Source: Planctomycetaceae bacterium (lineage in GTDB: Bacteria; Planctomycetota; Planctomycetia; Pirellulales; Pirellulaceae). Taken from it: a stretch of DNA of 54,221 bases. Positions 44,689 to 52,958 of this stretch are shown in pieces. The notes beneath the pieces are model-generated. The model saw only the letters and a program-made list of their open reading frames with translations, did not search any database and was not told where the DNA came from. The position numbers and the translations under genes are program-made. Where the stretch lies: assembly GCA_024638965.1 (NCBI GenBank), contig JAHEJI010000011.1:1-54221 (forward strand), written 5' to 3'. Numbering within the stretch: position 1 is the first letter of the stretch; every line of letters begins with the position of its first letter.

Positions 44689-45540
44689 TCATGACACGGG
44701 CAGTCGGTAGAAGTCAATCGCGTTGTGACCGAGGATTTTTGATCTCTCTTCAGCGGAAACGCCGCCAATACATTCGATCAACGCATCAAAAACCTGTTGA
44801 TAAGAGGCCGCCAGTTCGCAAACGGGCCAGTCGCTCCCGAACATGCAGCGATTCGCGCCAAACGCCTCCAGTGCGGTTTCCACGTATGGCTTTAAGTCAC
44901 TGCTGGTCCAATTCGCCCAGTCGGCTTCGGTAACCATGCCCGACAATTTGCACCAGACGTTACAGCATTCAGCTGCCCTTAGCAAATCCACTTTCCAGCC
45001 CTCCATCCTGGCCGCTTTGATCTCTGGTTTCGCCAAATGGTCGATAACAATACGCAACCCCGGATACCGCTTCGCTAAAGTCGCTGCGTGTTTGAGGTGT
45101 TTCACAAAAAACAGCAAGTCAAAAGGGACATCGTGTTTTTCAAGCAATCTCAACCCACGACCAATATCCTCGCGTAAGATAAAGTCTGGATCCGGTTCGT
45201 CCTGAACGACGTGACGAACGCCGACAAATTTCGGATGCCCGTTGAACTCATCGATTTGCCCCTCACATTCGTCACTCGCCAAATCAACCCAGCCAACGAC
45301 CCCGGCAATCCAATCATGCTTTTCGGCCAACGAGAGAACCCATCGATTCTCCTCCAGGTCGTGCTGAGTCTGCACGAACACCGTTTTGTCAACGCCCGCC
45401 TCTTTGATATTGGATTCCAGATCCTCTGGCAAAAACGAACGACAAATTTTTTCAAGTCCTTTTTTGTCTTGCCACGAATAATCAAACCCGGACATCGACC
45501 GGTCCCAAAAGTGCTGATGAGAATCAACAATCAAGTCCAT
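44689..45540 (-). CDS. Amidohydrolase-2 family lactonase (L-fuconolactonase/L-galactonolactonase type)
   Basis: The 283-residue metal-dependent hydrolase starts with VDSHQHFWDRS (histidines 8 and 10), continues with the DKTVFVQTQHD strand, VIDHLAKP and the late MFGSDWPVC with the catalytic aspartate. This is the pattern of L-fuconolactonase and related sugar-lactonases. It lies directly behind the L-galactose-dehydrogenase-like aldo/keto reductase on the same strand (22 bases away), which is exactly the enzyme expected to open the lactone that reductase makes. Last gene of the minus-strand arm of the sugar-acid locus. Confidence 0.88.
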   Translation of the reverse strand: MDLIVDSHQHFWDRSMSGFDYSWQDKKGLEKICRSFLPEDLESNIKEAGVDKTVFVQTQHDLEENRWVLSLAEKHDWIAGVVGWVDLASDECEGQIDEFNGHPKFVGVRHVVQDEPDPDFILREDIGRGLRLLEKHDVPFDLLFFVKHLKHAATLAKRYPGLRIVIDHLAKPEIKAARMEGWKVDLLRAAECCNVWCKLSGMVTEADWANWTSSDLKPYVETALEAFGANRCMFGSDWPVCELAASYQQVFDALIECIGGVSAEERSKILGHNAIDFYRLPVS

Positions 45541-45562
45541 GACTCATCCAGTTCCGAAGAAG

Positions 45563-46501
45563 TTATTGAGGATCGCTGTTTTCCGGAAGACATTCGACGT
45601 AAAACCAATTGTGAATTGGCTTGAGAATGTCCAGCACTTCGCCAGCAAGTGATTCGTCAAGCGGCTGTTCAAGCCAATCGCACCATTGAGAAACGCGGTT
45701 TGGGTTTGCCGAACCCGCGATACAAGTCGACAAGTCCGGATTGGCAACCGAGAATTGAAGCGCCAGTTGCGCGATATCAACACCAGCGGACGCACAGTGG
45801 TCGGCCGCTTTCTTGCAGATTTCTCTGACTTGAGGTGTCGCTTTGTGCCAGTCAGGTAGTGCAGCATTGGTGAGCAATCGTGCGCTAAATGGAGCCGCAT
45901 TCATGACCCCAATATCTTTTGACTTCATCTCGTCAACGAGCTCGGCGAGCATTGTGTTCTGCAGCGTGTAATGGTTGTATGACAAAATAACATCAAGTTT
46001 TGTCTGATCCGATATCTGTCTAAAAATCTTCATCGGATATCCCGAAATGCCGACGAAGCGAACTCTCCCCTCGGCCTGGATCTTTCGCAGCTCCGGAATG
46101 GTTTCCTCAACGATCTGGGCGAGGTCGACAAACTCGATATCATGGCAAAGGATGATGTCGAGGTAATCAACTTTCATTCGGGTCAGGCTGATTTCCACAC
46201 TCTCTCGAACACGTTTAGCTGAAAAATCAAAGTGAGTCGGTGTATACCGGCCAAGTTTTGTACAGAGGTAATAGCTTTCTCGATCGATTCCATTGAGTGC
46301 AAACCCCAACAACGACTCGGAAAGTCCCCGACCGTAGTACGGGGATGTATCGATCAGATTCATCCCCCGGTCGAGAGCGACGTGCACACTTTTGATGGCT
46401 TCGTTAATGTCAATGTTGCGGAATTCGGCCCCGAGCGATGAAGCTCCAAAAGAAAGAGCCGAAACTTGCATTCCGGTTTTGCCAAGCGTGCGTTTTTCCA
46501 T
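45563..46501 (-). CDS. Aldo/keto reductase, L-galactose (L-fucose) dehydrogenase-like
   Basis: The 312-residue protein is an aldo/keto reductase barrel with the catalytic pattern NLIDTSPYYGRGLSESLLG (Tyr), a Lys near LCTKLGRYTPTHFDFSA and the HCHDIEF-type segment (ILCHDIEFVDLAQIVEETIP). I recognise close resemblance to plant L-galactose dehydrogenase over SAKRVRESVEISL, VILSYNHYTLQN and PDWHKATPQ. Such enzymes oxidise C1 of L-galactose, or of L-fucose, to the lactone with NAD. Lactonase and sugar-acid dehydrogenase genes stand on either side. Confidence 0.88.
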   Translation of the reverse strand: MEKRTLGKTGMQVSALSFGASSLGAEFRNIDINEAIKSVHVALDRGMNLIDTSPYYGRGLSESLLGFALNGIDRESYYLCTKLGRYTPTHFDFSAKRVRESVEISLTRMKVDYLDIILCHDIEFVDLAQIVEETIPELRKIQAEGRVRFVGISGYPMKIFRQISDQTKLDVILSYNHYTLQNTMLAELVDEMKSKDIGVMNAAPFSARLLTNAALPDWHKATPQVREICKKAADHCASAGVDIAQLALQFSVANPDLSTCIAGSANPNRVSQWCDWLEQPLDESLAGEVLDILKPIHNWFYVECLPENSDPQ

Positions 46502-46581
46502 GACAGATTTTCAATTACGGCAATAAACGGATGTTGGATTCAAGGATTTCTTGTTCATATGGCACTGGCCAATCGCGACAT

Positions 46582-47394
46582 CTATCGAAACCATTTTTTA
46601 AACGCGTTTATGGAGGCATGAGCCGCTTCTTTCTGTGTTGGTAGCGGGAAAACTTCCATCGCCACGTAACCCTCGTAGCCGATCTCCTTGAGAGCCCCGG
46701 CAATGGGTGCAAACCGGGTGTGACCAAATCCAGCTGGCCAACGATTCGAATCGACAAAATGAACATGTCCGATATGGTTGGCCGCCGCTCGAATGGCATT
46801 GGGCACGTCAACTTCTTCGATGTTCATATGAAAAAGATCGGCAAGCAACTTCACATTCGAATTTCCGATCGTGTCGAGGAGTTGGCCCGCTTCACCTAAC
46901 GTGCTAATCAAATCTGTTTCGTAGCGATTAAGAGGTTCATACAGCAATGGTTGTTCCCATTTCCGAGCATATTCGCCCAGTTCATTGAGAGCATCGGACA
47001 GCCTTGCGATCGCTTCCTCACGCGATTGTTCGCCGGCACGTCCCTGCATCGAACCAATGATCGCCATTCCGCCCAGGTCACCGACGGCAGCGACCAACGA
47101 ACGTGCATATTCGATCGCTCTCCCTCTAATGCCCGCATCGGGGTCGGTAAAAGAAAGCTTGTCGGCGACCCACCCTCCACCGGTACCAACGGTCGAAATC
47201 TCGATTGCATGCGTGATGCAAAGCTCTCTAATCTTGGCGATCTCGATTGCTTCTCGGCTTGGCGGAAATAATTCAAACGCGTCGTAGCCCATCTCCGCTG
47301 CCTGAGCGACGCCTTGTTCCAGGTCGGGCCCCAAAACAAATGGCATTTTGGGACTGGATGGAAAGAGTGAGAGCGTAATTGAAGATTTGATCAT
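46582..47394 (-). CDS. TIM-barrel sugar isomerase/epimerase
   Basis: The 270-residue AP endonuclease-2 superfamily protein has the expected metal-binding strands: YDAFELFPPS, GMAIIGSMQG with downstream LYEPLNRYETDL, KLLADLFHMNIEE and HVHFVDSNRWPAGFGH, ending with EGYVAMEVFPLP. The pattern matches hydroxypyruvate isomerase and ketose 3-epimerase relatives, with two glutamates, an aspartate and a histidine at the metal site. The start is ATG at 47394, 49 bases after the dehydrogenase gene. In this locus it may epimerise or isomerise a keto-sugar or sugar acid; the substrate is not known. Confidence 0.84.
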   Translation of the reverse strand: MIKSSITLSLFPSSPKMPFVLGPDLEQGVAQAAEMGYDAFELFPPSREAIEIAKIRELCITHAIEISTVGTGGGWVADKLSFTDPDAGIRGRAIEYARSLVAAVGDLGGMAIIGSMQGRAGEQSREEAIARLSDALNELGEYARKWEQPLLYEPLNRYETDLISTLGEAGQLLDTIGNSNVKLLADLFHMNIEEVDVPNAIRAAANHIGHVHFVDSNRWPAGFGHTRFAPIAGALKEIGYEGYVAMEVFPLPTQKEAAHASINAFKKWFR

Positions 47395-47443
47395 GAAGTT
47401 TCGAAGTTTCGCGTGAAAAAATGGGATGGTCGCAATACGACAA

Positions 47444-48469
47444 CTAAGTGATTTCAATCATCGCCTTCAGTACGCCATTCTTTGGATCGAGAAAAGTTGG
47501 AAAATCGTTCGACAACTGGTCCATCGTCGTGCGATGGGTAATCCAAGGATCCGTATTGATGGTTCCGTCTTCCATTAGTTTGATGATCTCGCCAAAGTCA
47601 GCAGGTTGCGAATTACGAGACGAGAGAATTGTCATCTCCTTTCGATGCATTAATGGATGTGGAAAGCTAATGTTGCCGGAGGTAATGCCGACGTAAACCA
47701 GTCGGCCTGCATACGCAACGAATTCCAGTGCCCGTGACATACTTCTGTTATTACCTGTCGCGTCGATCACGACCTCGCAAAGGTTTCCGGAGGTCATTTC
47801 TTTGATTCGTTCGAGTTCTGAGCCGTCGATTTCGACCATGACCGTGCCCGAGACCCTCATTTTTTCGCGACAGAATGCGAGTCGGTCTGCGTTCACGTCC
47901 AGCACCAGTGGTCTGCCTCCGCGAACTCTTGCAAACTCCAACGCAGACAGCCCAATCGGTCCGCTACCGATGATTAGAACATTCTCATCTGCCTGGACCC
48001 CAGCCCGTTCAACGGCGTGGTAGCCGATCGCCAACGTCTCCACAAGAGCCAGTTGATCAAAACCAAGTGAGGTGCTTTTGTGGAGTTTGTGGCTTGGCAA
48101 GTTAATTTGTTCGCACATGCCTCCATCCATGTGAACGCCAATCACACGGAGATTGTTACAACAATTTGGCCGACCAATTCTGCTCGAATAGCTATCCGGA
48201 TTGTTTAAGTAGGGTTCGACGCTGCAATGATCACCCGGTTGGACGTCCGTTACGCCAGGACCACACTCAAGAACTTCAACACCCAATTCATGACCGGGCG
48301 TTCGAGGAAATGCAAAAAAAGGAAACTTGCCCAGGTAGCATGACATATCCGTTCCGCAGATACCGACACGATGAACGGCAACTTTTACTTCCCCCTTCCC
48401 TGGAGCGTCGGGCAGGGGTGCATCGAAAACACGAATTGTTTCAGGCGCGTCAAAAGAGATCGCTTTCAC
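47444..48469 (-). CDS. Zinc-dependent alcohol dehydrogenase, L-galactonate-dehydrogenase-like
   Basis: This 341-residue medium-chain dehydrogenase has the catalytic zinc ligands Cys38 (RVGICGTDMS), His60 and Glu61 (TPGHELGVE), and the Rossmann motif IIGSGPIGLSALEF near residue 165. The structural-zinc lobe reads IGRPNCCNNLRVIGVHMDGGM, resembling RspB/LgoD proteins that oxidise L-galactonate at C5 to D-tagaturonate. Some of the usual four structural cysteines are missing. It is the first gene of the minus-strand arm and diverges from the fused dehydrogenase gene. The L-galactonate assignment is inference from sequence style and context. Confidence 0.83.
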   Translation of the reverse strand: MKAISFDAPETIRVFDAPLPDAPGKGEVKVAVHRVGICGTDMSCYLGKFPFFAFPRTPGHELGVEVLECGPGVTDVQPGDHCSVEPYLNNPDSYSSRIGRPNCCNNLRVIGVHMDGGMCEQINLPSHKLHKSTSLGFDQLALVETLAIGYHAVERAGVQADENVLIIGSGPIGLSALEFARVRGGRPLVLDVNADRLAFCREKMRVSGTVMVEIDGSELERIKEMTSGNLCEVVIDATGNNRSMSRALEFVAYAGRLVYVGITSGNISFPHPLMHRKEMTILSSRNSQPADFGEIIKLMEDGTINTDPWITHRTTMDQLSNDFPTFLDPKNGVLKAMIEIT

Positions 48470-48683
48470 GACGAACTTTCATTCAAATCAACTTGATTGA
48501 CCTTGGACTACACATTGTCTTTAAACAGGCATTTGTCGCAATGGGCTGACAAATCTGTTCCCGACCAAGTTGAGAAGACAGTTTTACAGAGGCAGATTAA
48601 TAGCATGCGATAGATCTAGTTGTTGCCGGGAACTGATTTCTCTATACAAGTAGGTTCCAATACTGCCTTCCCTACGTGCCACT
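48470..48683. promoter_or_regulatory. Divergent promoter region of the sugar-acid locus
   Basis: These 214 bases separate the two arms of the locus and should hold both promoters and any operator for sugar control. A plus-strand promoter candidate is listed separately. GGAAC and GTTCC (48630 and 48654 region) form a loose dyad around the candidate -10 box. No regulator gene is present in the window. Confidence 0.45.
48620..48648 (+). promoter_or_regulatory. Sigma-70-type promoter of the fused dehydrogenase gene
   Basis: TTGTTG (48620-48625) and TATACA (48643-48648) are 17 bases apart and end 35 bases before the start codon. Confidence 0.45.
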
Positions 48684-50771
48684 ATGACCACAAGAATTCT
48701 GCTAACGACGACTTCCTACCAGGATACACCGGGGACGCATTTAGATTTGCTGGAATCAAAAGGCTGGGAAGTCGTTCGTGAACGCGGACCACTGAGCGAA
48801 GAGCAAATGCTTGCACTTGCCGGAGAATTCGATGGATTTCTCTGTGGCGACGACGCCATTACAAGAGCCGTGATCGACAAATCACTTCCACGGCTAAAGT
48901 GGATTTCAAAATATGGGATCGGCATCGACAAGATTGACAAGGCATATGCCACGTCCAAAGGCATCCCAATTGGCTTCTGCCCCGGTGTCAATCACACGAC
49001 CGTCGCCGAACACACATTTGGCCTGATGATCGCATTGACCAGAAAAATCGTCGAAGTTGCCAATCACACTTGCCAAGGCGATTGGAAACGGCTGACGGGA
49101 AACGAAATCATGGGAAAACGGCTGGGCGTTGTCGGCATGGGTCGCATCGGTAAAGCCGTCATCGAACGAGCGATCGCCTTTGGCATGGAGCGTTGTGCGT
49201 TTGACGTTTGTTGGGATCAGGAATTTGCCTCCAAACACGCAGTGACTCGTTGCGAAACGATTGAAGAACTGTTGTCGTCCTGCGATATCATTTCGCTTAA
49301 CTGCGTTCTTGACGAGAGCACCGTAAATCTCGTCAACAAACAGACGATCTCTTCGATGCGGGACGGCGTAATTATCATCAACTGCGCCCGCGGCGAAATC
49401 GTGAATTCACAGGATATCGCAGAAGCGCTTCACTCGGGCAAAATCGGCGGGTACGGTGCGGATGTGCTCGAAGTCGAACCACCACCAAGCAATCACGTCC
49501 TCTTCTCAACACCCAACACAATCATCACCTCGCATATTGGCTCACGGACTTACGAGTCGGTTCAGCGCCAAGCCATGATGGCGACTCAGAATTTGATCAA
49601 CTTTGTCGATAACAAGCGTCCACTGGCACAAGCCAACGTGTTGCCAGGACAGGAACAGGCGAGAACGACTGCCAAAGATGGTGAGCTGTTTTTTGTCGTC
49701 AGACGACAAGTTCACAACGAGCTAGTCGAATCGGCCTATCTCCATCGAGGTTACTCTGTAGCCGAAGCGAATGCGGCTTCGCGATTTTGCGAAATGGCTG
49801 CGGAGTACGGAATCCGAACCCATAATGCCATCAAGGCACTTCATCTGGATCACTTGTTTGGCAGTTCGGTCGGTGGTTGTGTGCCCGGCGCTGAAATTGA
49901 AAGGCTGCCATGCCGGTTTGAGGGCTCGGAAATCTGGAATGCAAAACTCAAACTCGGCCAATCCGTCGCCTTCGACGCGATGCAGCGATGTATGGAACTC
50001 GCCGACAGGTACGGCATCGGGCAAGTAAGCGTCGACAACACGTTTCATTATTTGTGGGGTGGCGGCTACGTGATCGAAGCTGCAATGAAAGGCTACATCG
50101 CGTATACAAATTGCACAGCGGCGCTCGCAGAAGTCGTACCGTACCTGGGCAAATATCCAACGCTGGGAACCAACCCACACAGCTGGGCCTTTCCAACTCA
50201 GCACGCGATCGGCTTCCCGATTGTGATCGACTGGGCCACTTCGACCGTGTCGATGGGACGCGTCCAACAACTCAAACGCGAAGGCAAACCATTGCCGCCA
50301 GGTGCGGCAGTAGATGCCCACGGAAATCCAACGACAGACGCCGCCCAAGCCGTCTCATTGCTTCCGTTCGGAGCTCACAAGGGCTATGGTCTTTCGCTAA
50401 TTAATGAATTGATAGCTGCGTTGATCGGTGGTTCGCTTCCAACCCTTCGGTCTCGACAAGTTGAACCCGGGGAAAAGTCATCAACCAACTTCTATTTCCA
50501 GGTCATCCATCCCGAAGCAATGAACGCGGGATTGTTCGCTGACGGGCGCTCGCAAGCAGACAATGTTAAGGCCGTCATTCAAGACATTCTTGGACATGGC
50601 AATGAAAACTGTCTGCTGCCCGGTCAAATCGAAGCCAACGCGGCTAATCAAACGGCGGCCGCCAATGGACTGCTTTTCACGGAAGCCGAAATCCGTTCTT
50701 TTGGTGAGATTGCCCATGAATGCGGCCGTCCGGCTTGGGATCTGGATGCTTTGAGAACATTTCGGTGTTGA
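48684..50771 (+). CDS. Fused D-2-hydroxyacid dehydrogenase and Ldh2-type (malate/L-lactate) dehydrogenase
   Basis: The 695-residue protein combines two unrelated NAD(P) dehydrogenase families. Residues 1-308 are a D-2-hydroxyacid dehydrogenase: nucleotide motif GVVGMGRIGKAV, the catalytic arginine in NCARGEIVN, glutamate in DVLEVEPPP and histidine in TSHIGSRT. After a linker near residues 308-330 the rest is a type 2 malate/L-lactate dehydrogenase with IRTHNAIKALHLDH, VSVDNTFHYLWGGGYVIEAA, AFPTQHAIGFPIVIDWATS and LPFGAHKGYGLSLINELIAALIGG. Type 2 relatives include 2,3-diketo-L-gulonate reductase. The two active sites could act in turn on one keto acid and invert its stereochemistry. No stop or frameshift separates the halves. 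Confidence 0.87.
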   Translation: MTTRILLTTTSYQDTPGTHLDLLESKGWEVVRERGPLSEEQMLALAGEFDGFLCGDDAITRAVIDKSLPRLKWISKYGIGIDKIDKAYATSKGIPIGFCPGVNHTTVAEHTFGLMIALTRKIVEVANHTCQGDWKRLTGNEIMGKRLGVVGMGRIGKAVIERAIAFGMERCAFDVCWDQEFASKHAVTRCETIEELLSSCDIISLNCVLDESTVNLVNKQTISSMRDGVIIINCARGEIVNSQDIAEALHSGKIGGYGADVLEVEPPPSNHVLFSTPNTIITSHIGSRTYESVQRQAMMATQNLINFVDNKRPLAQANVLPGQEQARTTAKDGELFFVVRRQVHNELVESAYLHRGYSVAEANAASRFCEMAAEYGIRTHNAIKALHLDHLFGSSVGGCVPGAEIERLPCRFEGSEIWNAKLKLGQSVAFDAMQRCMELADRYGIGQVSVDNTFHYLWGGGYVIEAAMKGYIAYTNCTAALAEVVPYLGKYPTLGTNPHSWAFPTQHAIGFPIVIDWATSTVSMGRVQQLKREGKPLPPGAAVDAHGNPTTDAAQAVSLLPFGAHKGYGLSLINELIAALIGGSLPTLRSRQVEPGEKSSTNFYFQVIHPEAMNAGLFADGRSQADNVKAVIQDILGHGNENCLLPGQIEANAANQTAAANGLLFTEAEIRSFGEIAHECGRPAWDLDALRTFRC

Positions 50772-50795
50772 TTAAGTACAGTTCATCGTTTGACG

Positions 50796-50851
50796 CCCAG
50801 CCGCAGGCGCCGGCTTGGCAATCTGGCACGCAGCCGGCGCCTGCGGCTGGG
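50796..50851. repeat. GC-rich 20-bp inverted repeat
   Basis: CCCAGCCGCAGGCGCCGGCT (50796-50815) is followed after 16 bases by its exact reverse complement (50832-50851). It lies just behind the fused dehydrogenase gene and ahead of the SDR gene. No T tract follows, so it is a REP-like element or a transcript-stabilising stem instead of a normal terminator. It also explains a spurious upstream extension of the SDR frame. Confidence 0.85.
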
Positions 50852-50889
50852 GGGCGTTAAACTTAAATTTCCACCACACAATCAAAAAC

Positions 50890-51666
50890 ATGTCATACAT
50901 CGAAAACCTATTCTCGTTGGACGGAAAAACGGCCGTCATTATTGGCGGCACCGGTGAACTTTGCGGTGCGATGGCCCTGACGATGGCTCAGGCTGGTGCC
51001 GAAGTCGTTCTCGTCGGGCGCAGTGAAGAAAAAGCCAACGCCAAACTGGCACGGATTACCGAAGCAGGCGGCCAAGGTTATTTCGCGGCGGCCGATGTTT
51101 CTTCACGCGACTGCATTGAACAGCTACTTTCGACAGTCGTCGCGAAGTCGGGTAAGTGCGAAATTCTTGTCAATGGTGCCGGAGTTAACGCGGCGACCCC
51201 GTTCCTTGACGTGTCCGAAGAAGAATTCGATCGCATCTTTGCAACCAACGCCAAAGCCGTTTTCATTGCGTGCCAGATTTTTGGCAGGTATTTTCTCGAG
51301 AACAAAATCTCGGCTTCAATCATCAATGTCGGTTCGATGTCGGGTGTCATTCCACTTTCACGTGTGTTTACGTATTCGATGTCCAAAGCGGCGGTGCATA
51401 ATATTTCGAAGAACCTCGCCCGCGAATGGGCTACTCAAGGCGTCCGGGTCAACACACTGGTGCCAGGTTTCTTTCCGGCCGATCAAAACAAAAAGGTGCT
51501 GACGCCCGAACGTGTTGGACAAATCATGGGCCATACACCGATGGAACGCTTTGGCGAAGCCCAGGAGCTGGGCGGCGCGACACTGCTACTTGCGTCGTCT
51601 GCCGGGTCATTCATGACCGGCGCTGAGATTGTGGTCGATGGCGGCTACGCGGCGATGACCATCTGA
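50890..51666 (+). CDS. SDR family reductase, D-mannonate/fructuronate type
   Basis: This is a short-chain dehydrogenase of 258 residues. The NAD motif is [13 protein letters not shown] near residue 17, NGAG follows near residue 93, [10 protein letters not shown] holds the catalytic serine and [10 protein letters not shown] the Tyr-xxx-Lys. [14 protein letters not shown] near residue 195 is typical of SDR-type D-mannonate oxidoreductases. The start ATG at 50890 lies behind the inverted repeat. UxaE starts 46 bases after it, and the same pairing of an SDR with UxaE is known from Thermotoga, as I recall, which supports a fructuronate to D-mannonate step. Confidence 0.86.
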   Translation: MSYIENLFSLDGKTAVIIGGTGELCGAMALTMAQAGAEVVLVGRSEEKANAKLARITEAGGQGYFAAADVSSRDCIEQLLSTVVAKSGKCEILVNGAGVNAATPFLDVSEEEFDRIFATNAKAVFIACQIFGRYFLENKISASIINVGSMSGVIPLSRVFTYSMSKAAVHNISKNLAREWATQGVRVNTLVPGFFPADQNKKVLTPERVGQIMGHTPMERFGEAQELGGATLLLASSAGSFMTGAEIVVDGGYAAMTI

Positions 51667-51712
51667 CTTGATTAGTCGAACATTAACAACATCTCCAAAA
51701 CGAACGACCAAT

Positions 51713-52957
51713 ATGAAACTCGAAAAATTCAGTCTGGGCATGGGTGACCGCTTTCTTCATCAGGGCAATGCCCAATTGCAAGCGATTGTCAACGCAAAAC
51801 AAGCCGGCGTCGATATCACTCCCGTTTGGAACAAATCAAATCGTGAACACCAAACGATCGGCACCGATCCACTGTCGCTTCGCGAGGAAGCCGACGCGGC
51901 GGTCGCAGAGCTTGGCTGGACAGGCAACTACCATGTGGATGCCGACCACATCAATCTCTCCACGGTCGATCGTTTTATTGATTGCAGTGACTTCTTTACT
52001 ATCGACGTGGCCGACGGCATCGGTCTCCGAGCGAGCGATGAAAATATTGCTGAATTCGTTGATCGGCACAGCAAATATGTTGGCTCATTGGCAATTCCCG
52101 GCTCGGGTGTGTTCGACGTTTCAAAAGAGACGATTGAAGCTGTGGCCGTTACCTTTCTCAAAGCGGTCAAGTTGGCTGGCCAAATCTACCGCTACATTGC
52201 AGACAAAAAAGGAGCCGATAACTTCATTGCTGAGATATCGATGGACGAGACCGAGAATCCTCAAACTCCACTGGAGATGTTTTTCATCCTGGCTGCAATC
52301 GCTGACGAGGGTATTCCCATTCAGACAATCGCGCCCAAATTCACGGGCCGTTTTAACAAAGGCGTCGACTACGTGGGCGATGTGGCTCAATTCGAAAAAG
52401 AATTTAACGAAGACTTGGCCGCGATTGCCTTCGCTATTTCAGAATTTGGTTTACCAGACAACTTGAAACTCAGTGTCCACTCGGGCTCGGATAAGTTCTC
52501 AATTTACCGTCCGATCCGCGAGGCATTAAAACGTACGGGTGCGGGGCTACATCTAAAAACAGCCGGAACGACCTGGTTGGAAGAGTTGATCGGTTTGGCC
52601 GAAGCTGGTGGCGAGGGTTTGGCGATTGCAAAAGAGGTCTATAAAAAATCGTTTCAACGAATGGACGAGCTTTGCCGTCCTTACGCAGCCGTCATCGACA
52701 TCGACCCAGCAAAGCTTCCCACGCTGGAAGCAGTCAACGATTGGTCGGGCGAGCAGTACGCTCATGCCTTGCGTCACGATCAAAGCAATTCCGAGTACAA
52801 TCAGCATTTCCGCCAATTGCTGCATGTGGGTTACAAAGTAGCCGCCGAACTGGGTGATCGCTATTACGACGCGCTTAAGGAATTCGAATTCGAAGTTTCA
52901 CGCAACGTCACCGAAAATCTCTGGGAGCGGCACGTGAAGCAGTTGTTGATGGGTTGA
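51713..52957 (+). CDS. uxaE: Tagaturonate epimerase (UxaE family)
   Basis: The 414-residue protein matches the UxaE family throughout: MKLEKFSLGMGDRF, ITPVWNKSNREHQTIGT, NYHVDADHINLSTVDRFI and SDFFTIDVADGIG, then LSVHSGSDKFSIYRPI and AGLHLKTAGTTWLEELIGL. In Thermotoga maritima UxaE interconverts D-tagaturonate and D-fructuronate with a metal ion. The ATG at 51713 fits the family start; a TTG at 51668 opens a longer frame without family sequence. It is the last gene of the plus-strand arm and ends one base before the fhcB-like gene. Confidence 0.9.
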   Translation: MKLEKFSLGMGDRFLHQGNAQLQAIVNAKQAGVDITPVWNKSNREHQTIGTDPLSLREEADAAVAELGWTGNYHVDADHINLSTVDRFIDCSDFFTIDVADGIGLRASDENIAEFVDRHSKYVGSLAIPGSGVFDVSKETIEAVAVTFLKAVKLAGQIYRYIADKKGADNFIAEISMDETENPQTPLEMFFILAAIADEGIPIQTIAPKFTGRFNKGVDYVGDVAQFEKEFNEDLAAIAFAISEFGLPDNLKLSVHSGSDKFSIYRPIREALKRTGAGLHLKTAGTTWLEELIGLAEAGGEGLAIAKEVYKKSFQRMDELCRPYAAVIDIDPAKLPTLEAVNDWSGEQYAHALRHDQSNSEYNQHFRQLLHVGYKVAAELGDRYYDALKEFEFEVSRNVTENLWERHVKQLLMG

Positions 52958-52958
52958 A

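Noticed and set aside
49722-50348. 208-codon frame antisense to the fused dehydrogenase
   Set aside because: The sense strand has a complete dehydrogenase with conserved motifs; the antisense sequence is Trp/Cys/Arg-rich as expected for a shadow.
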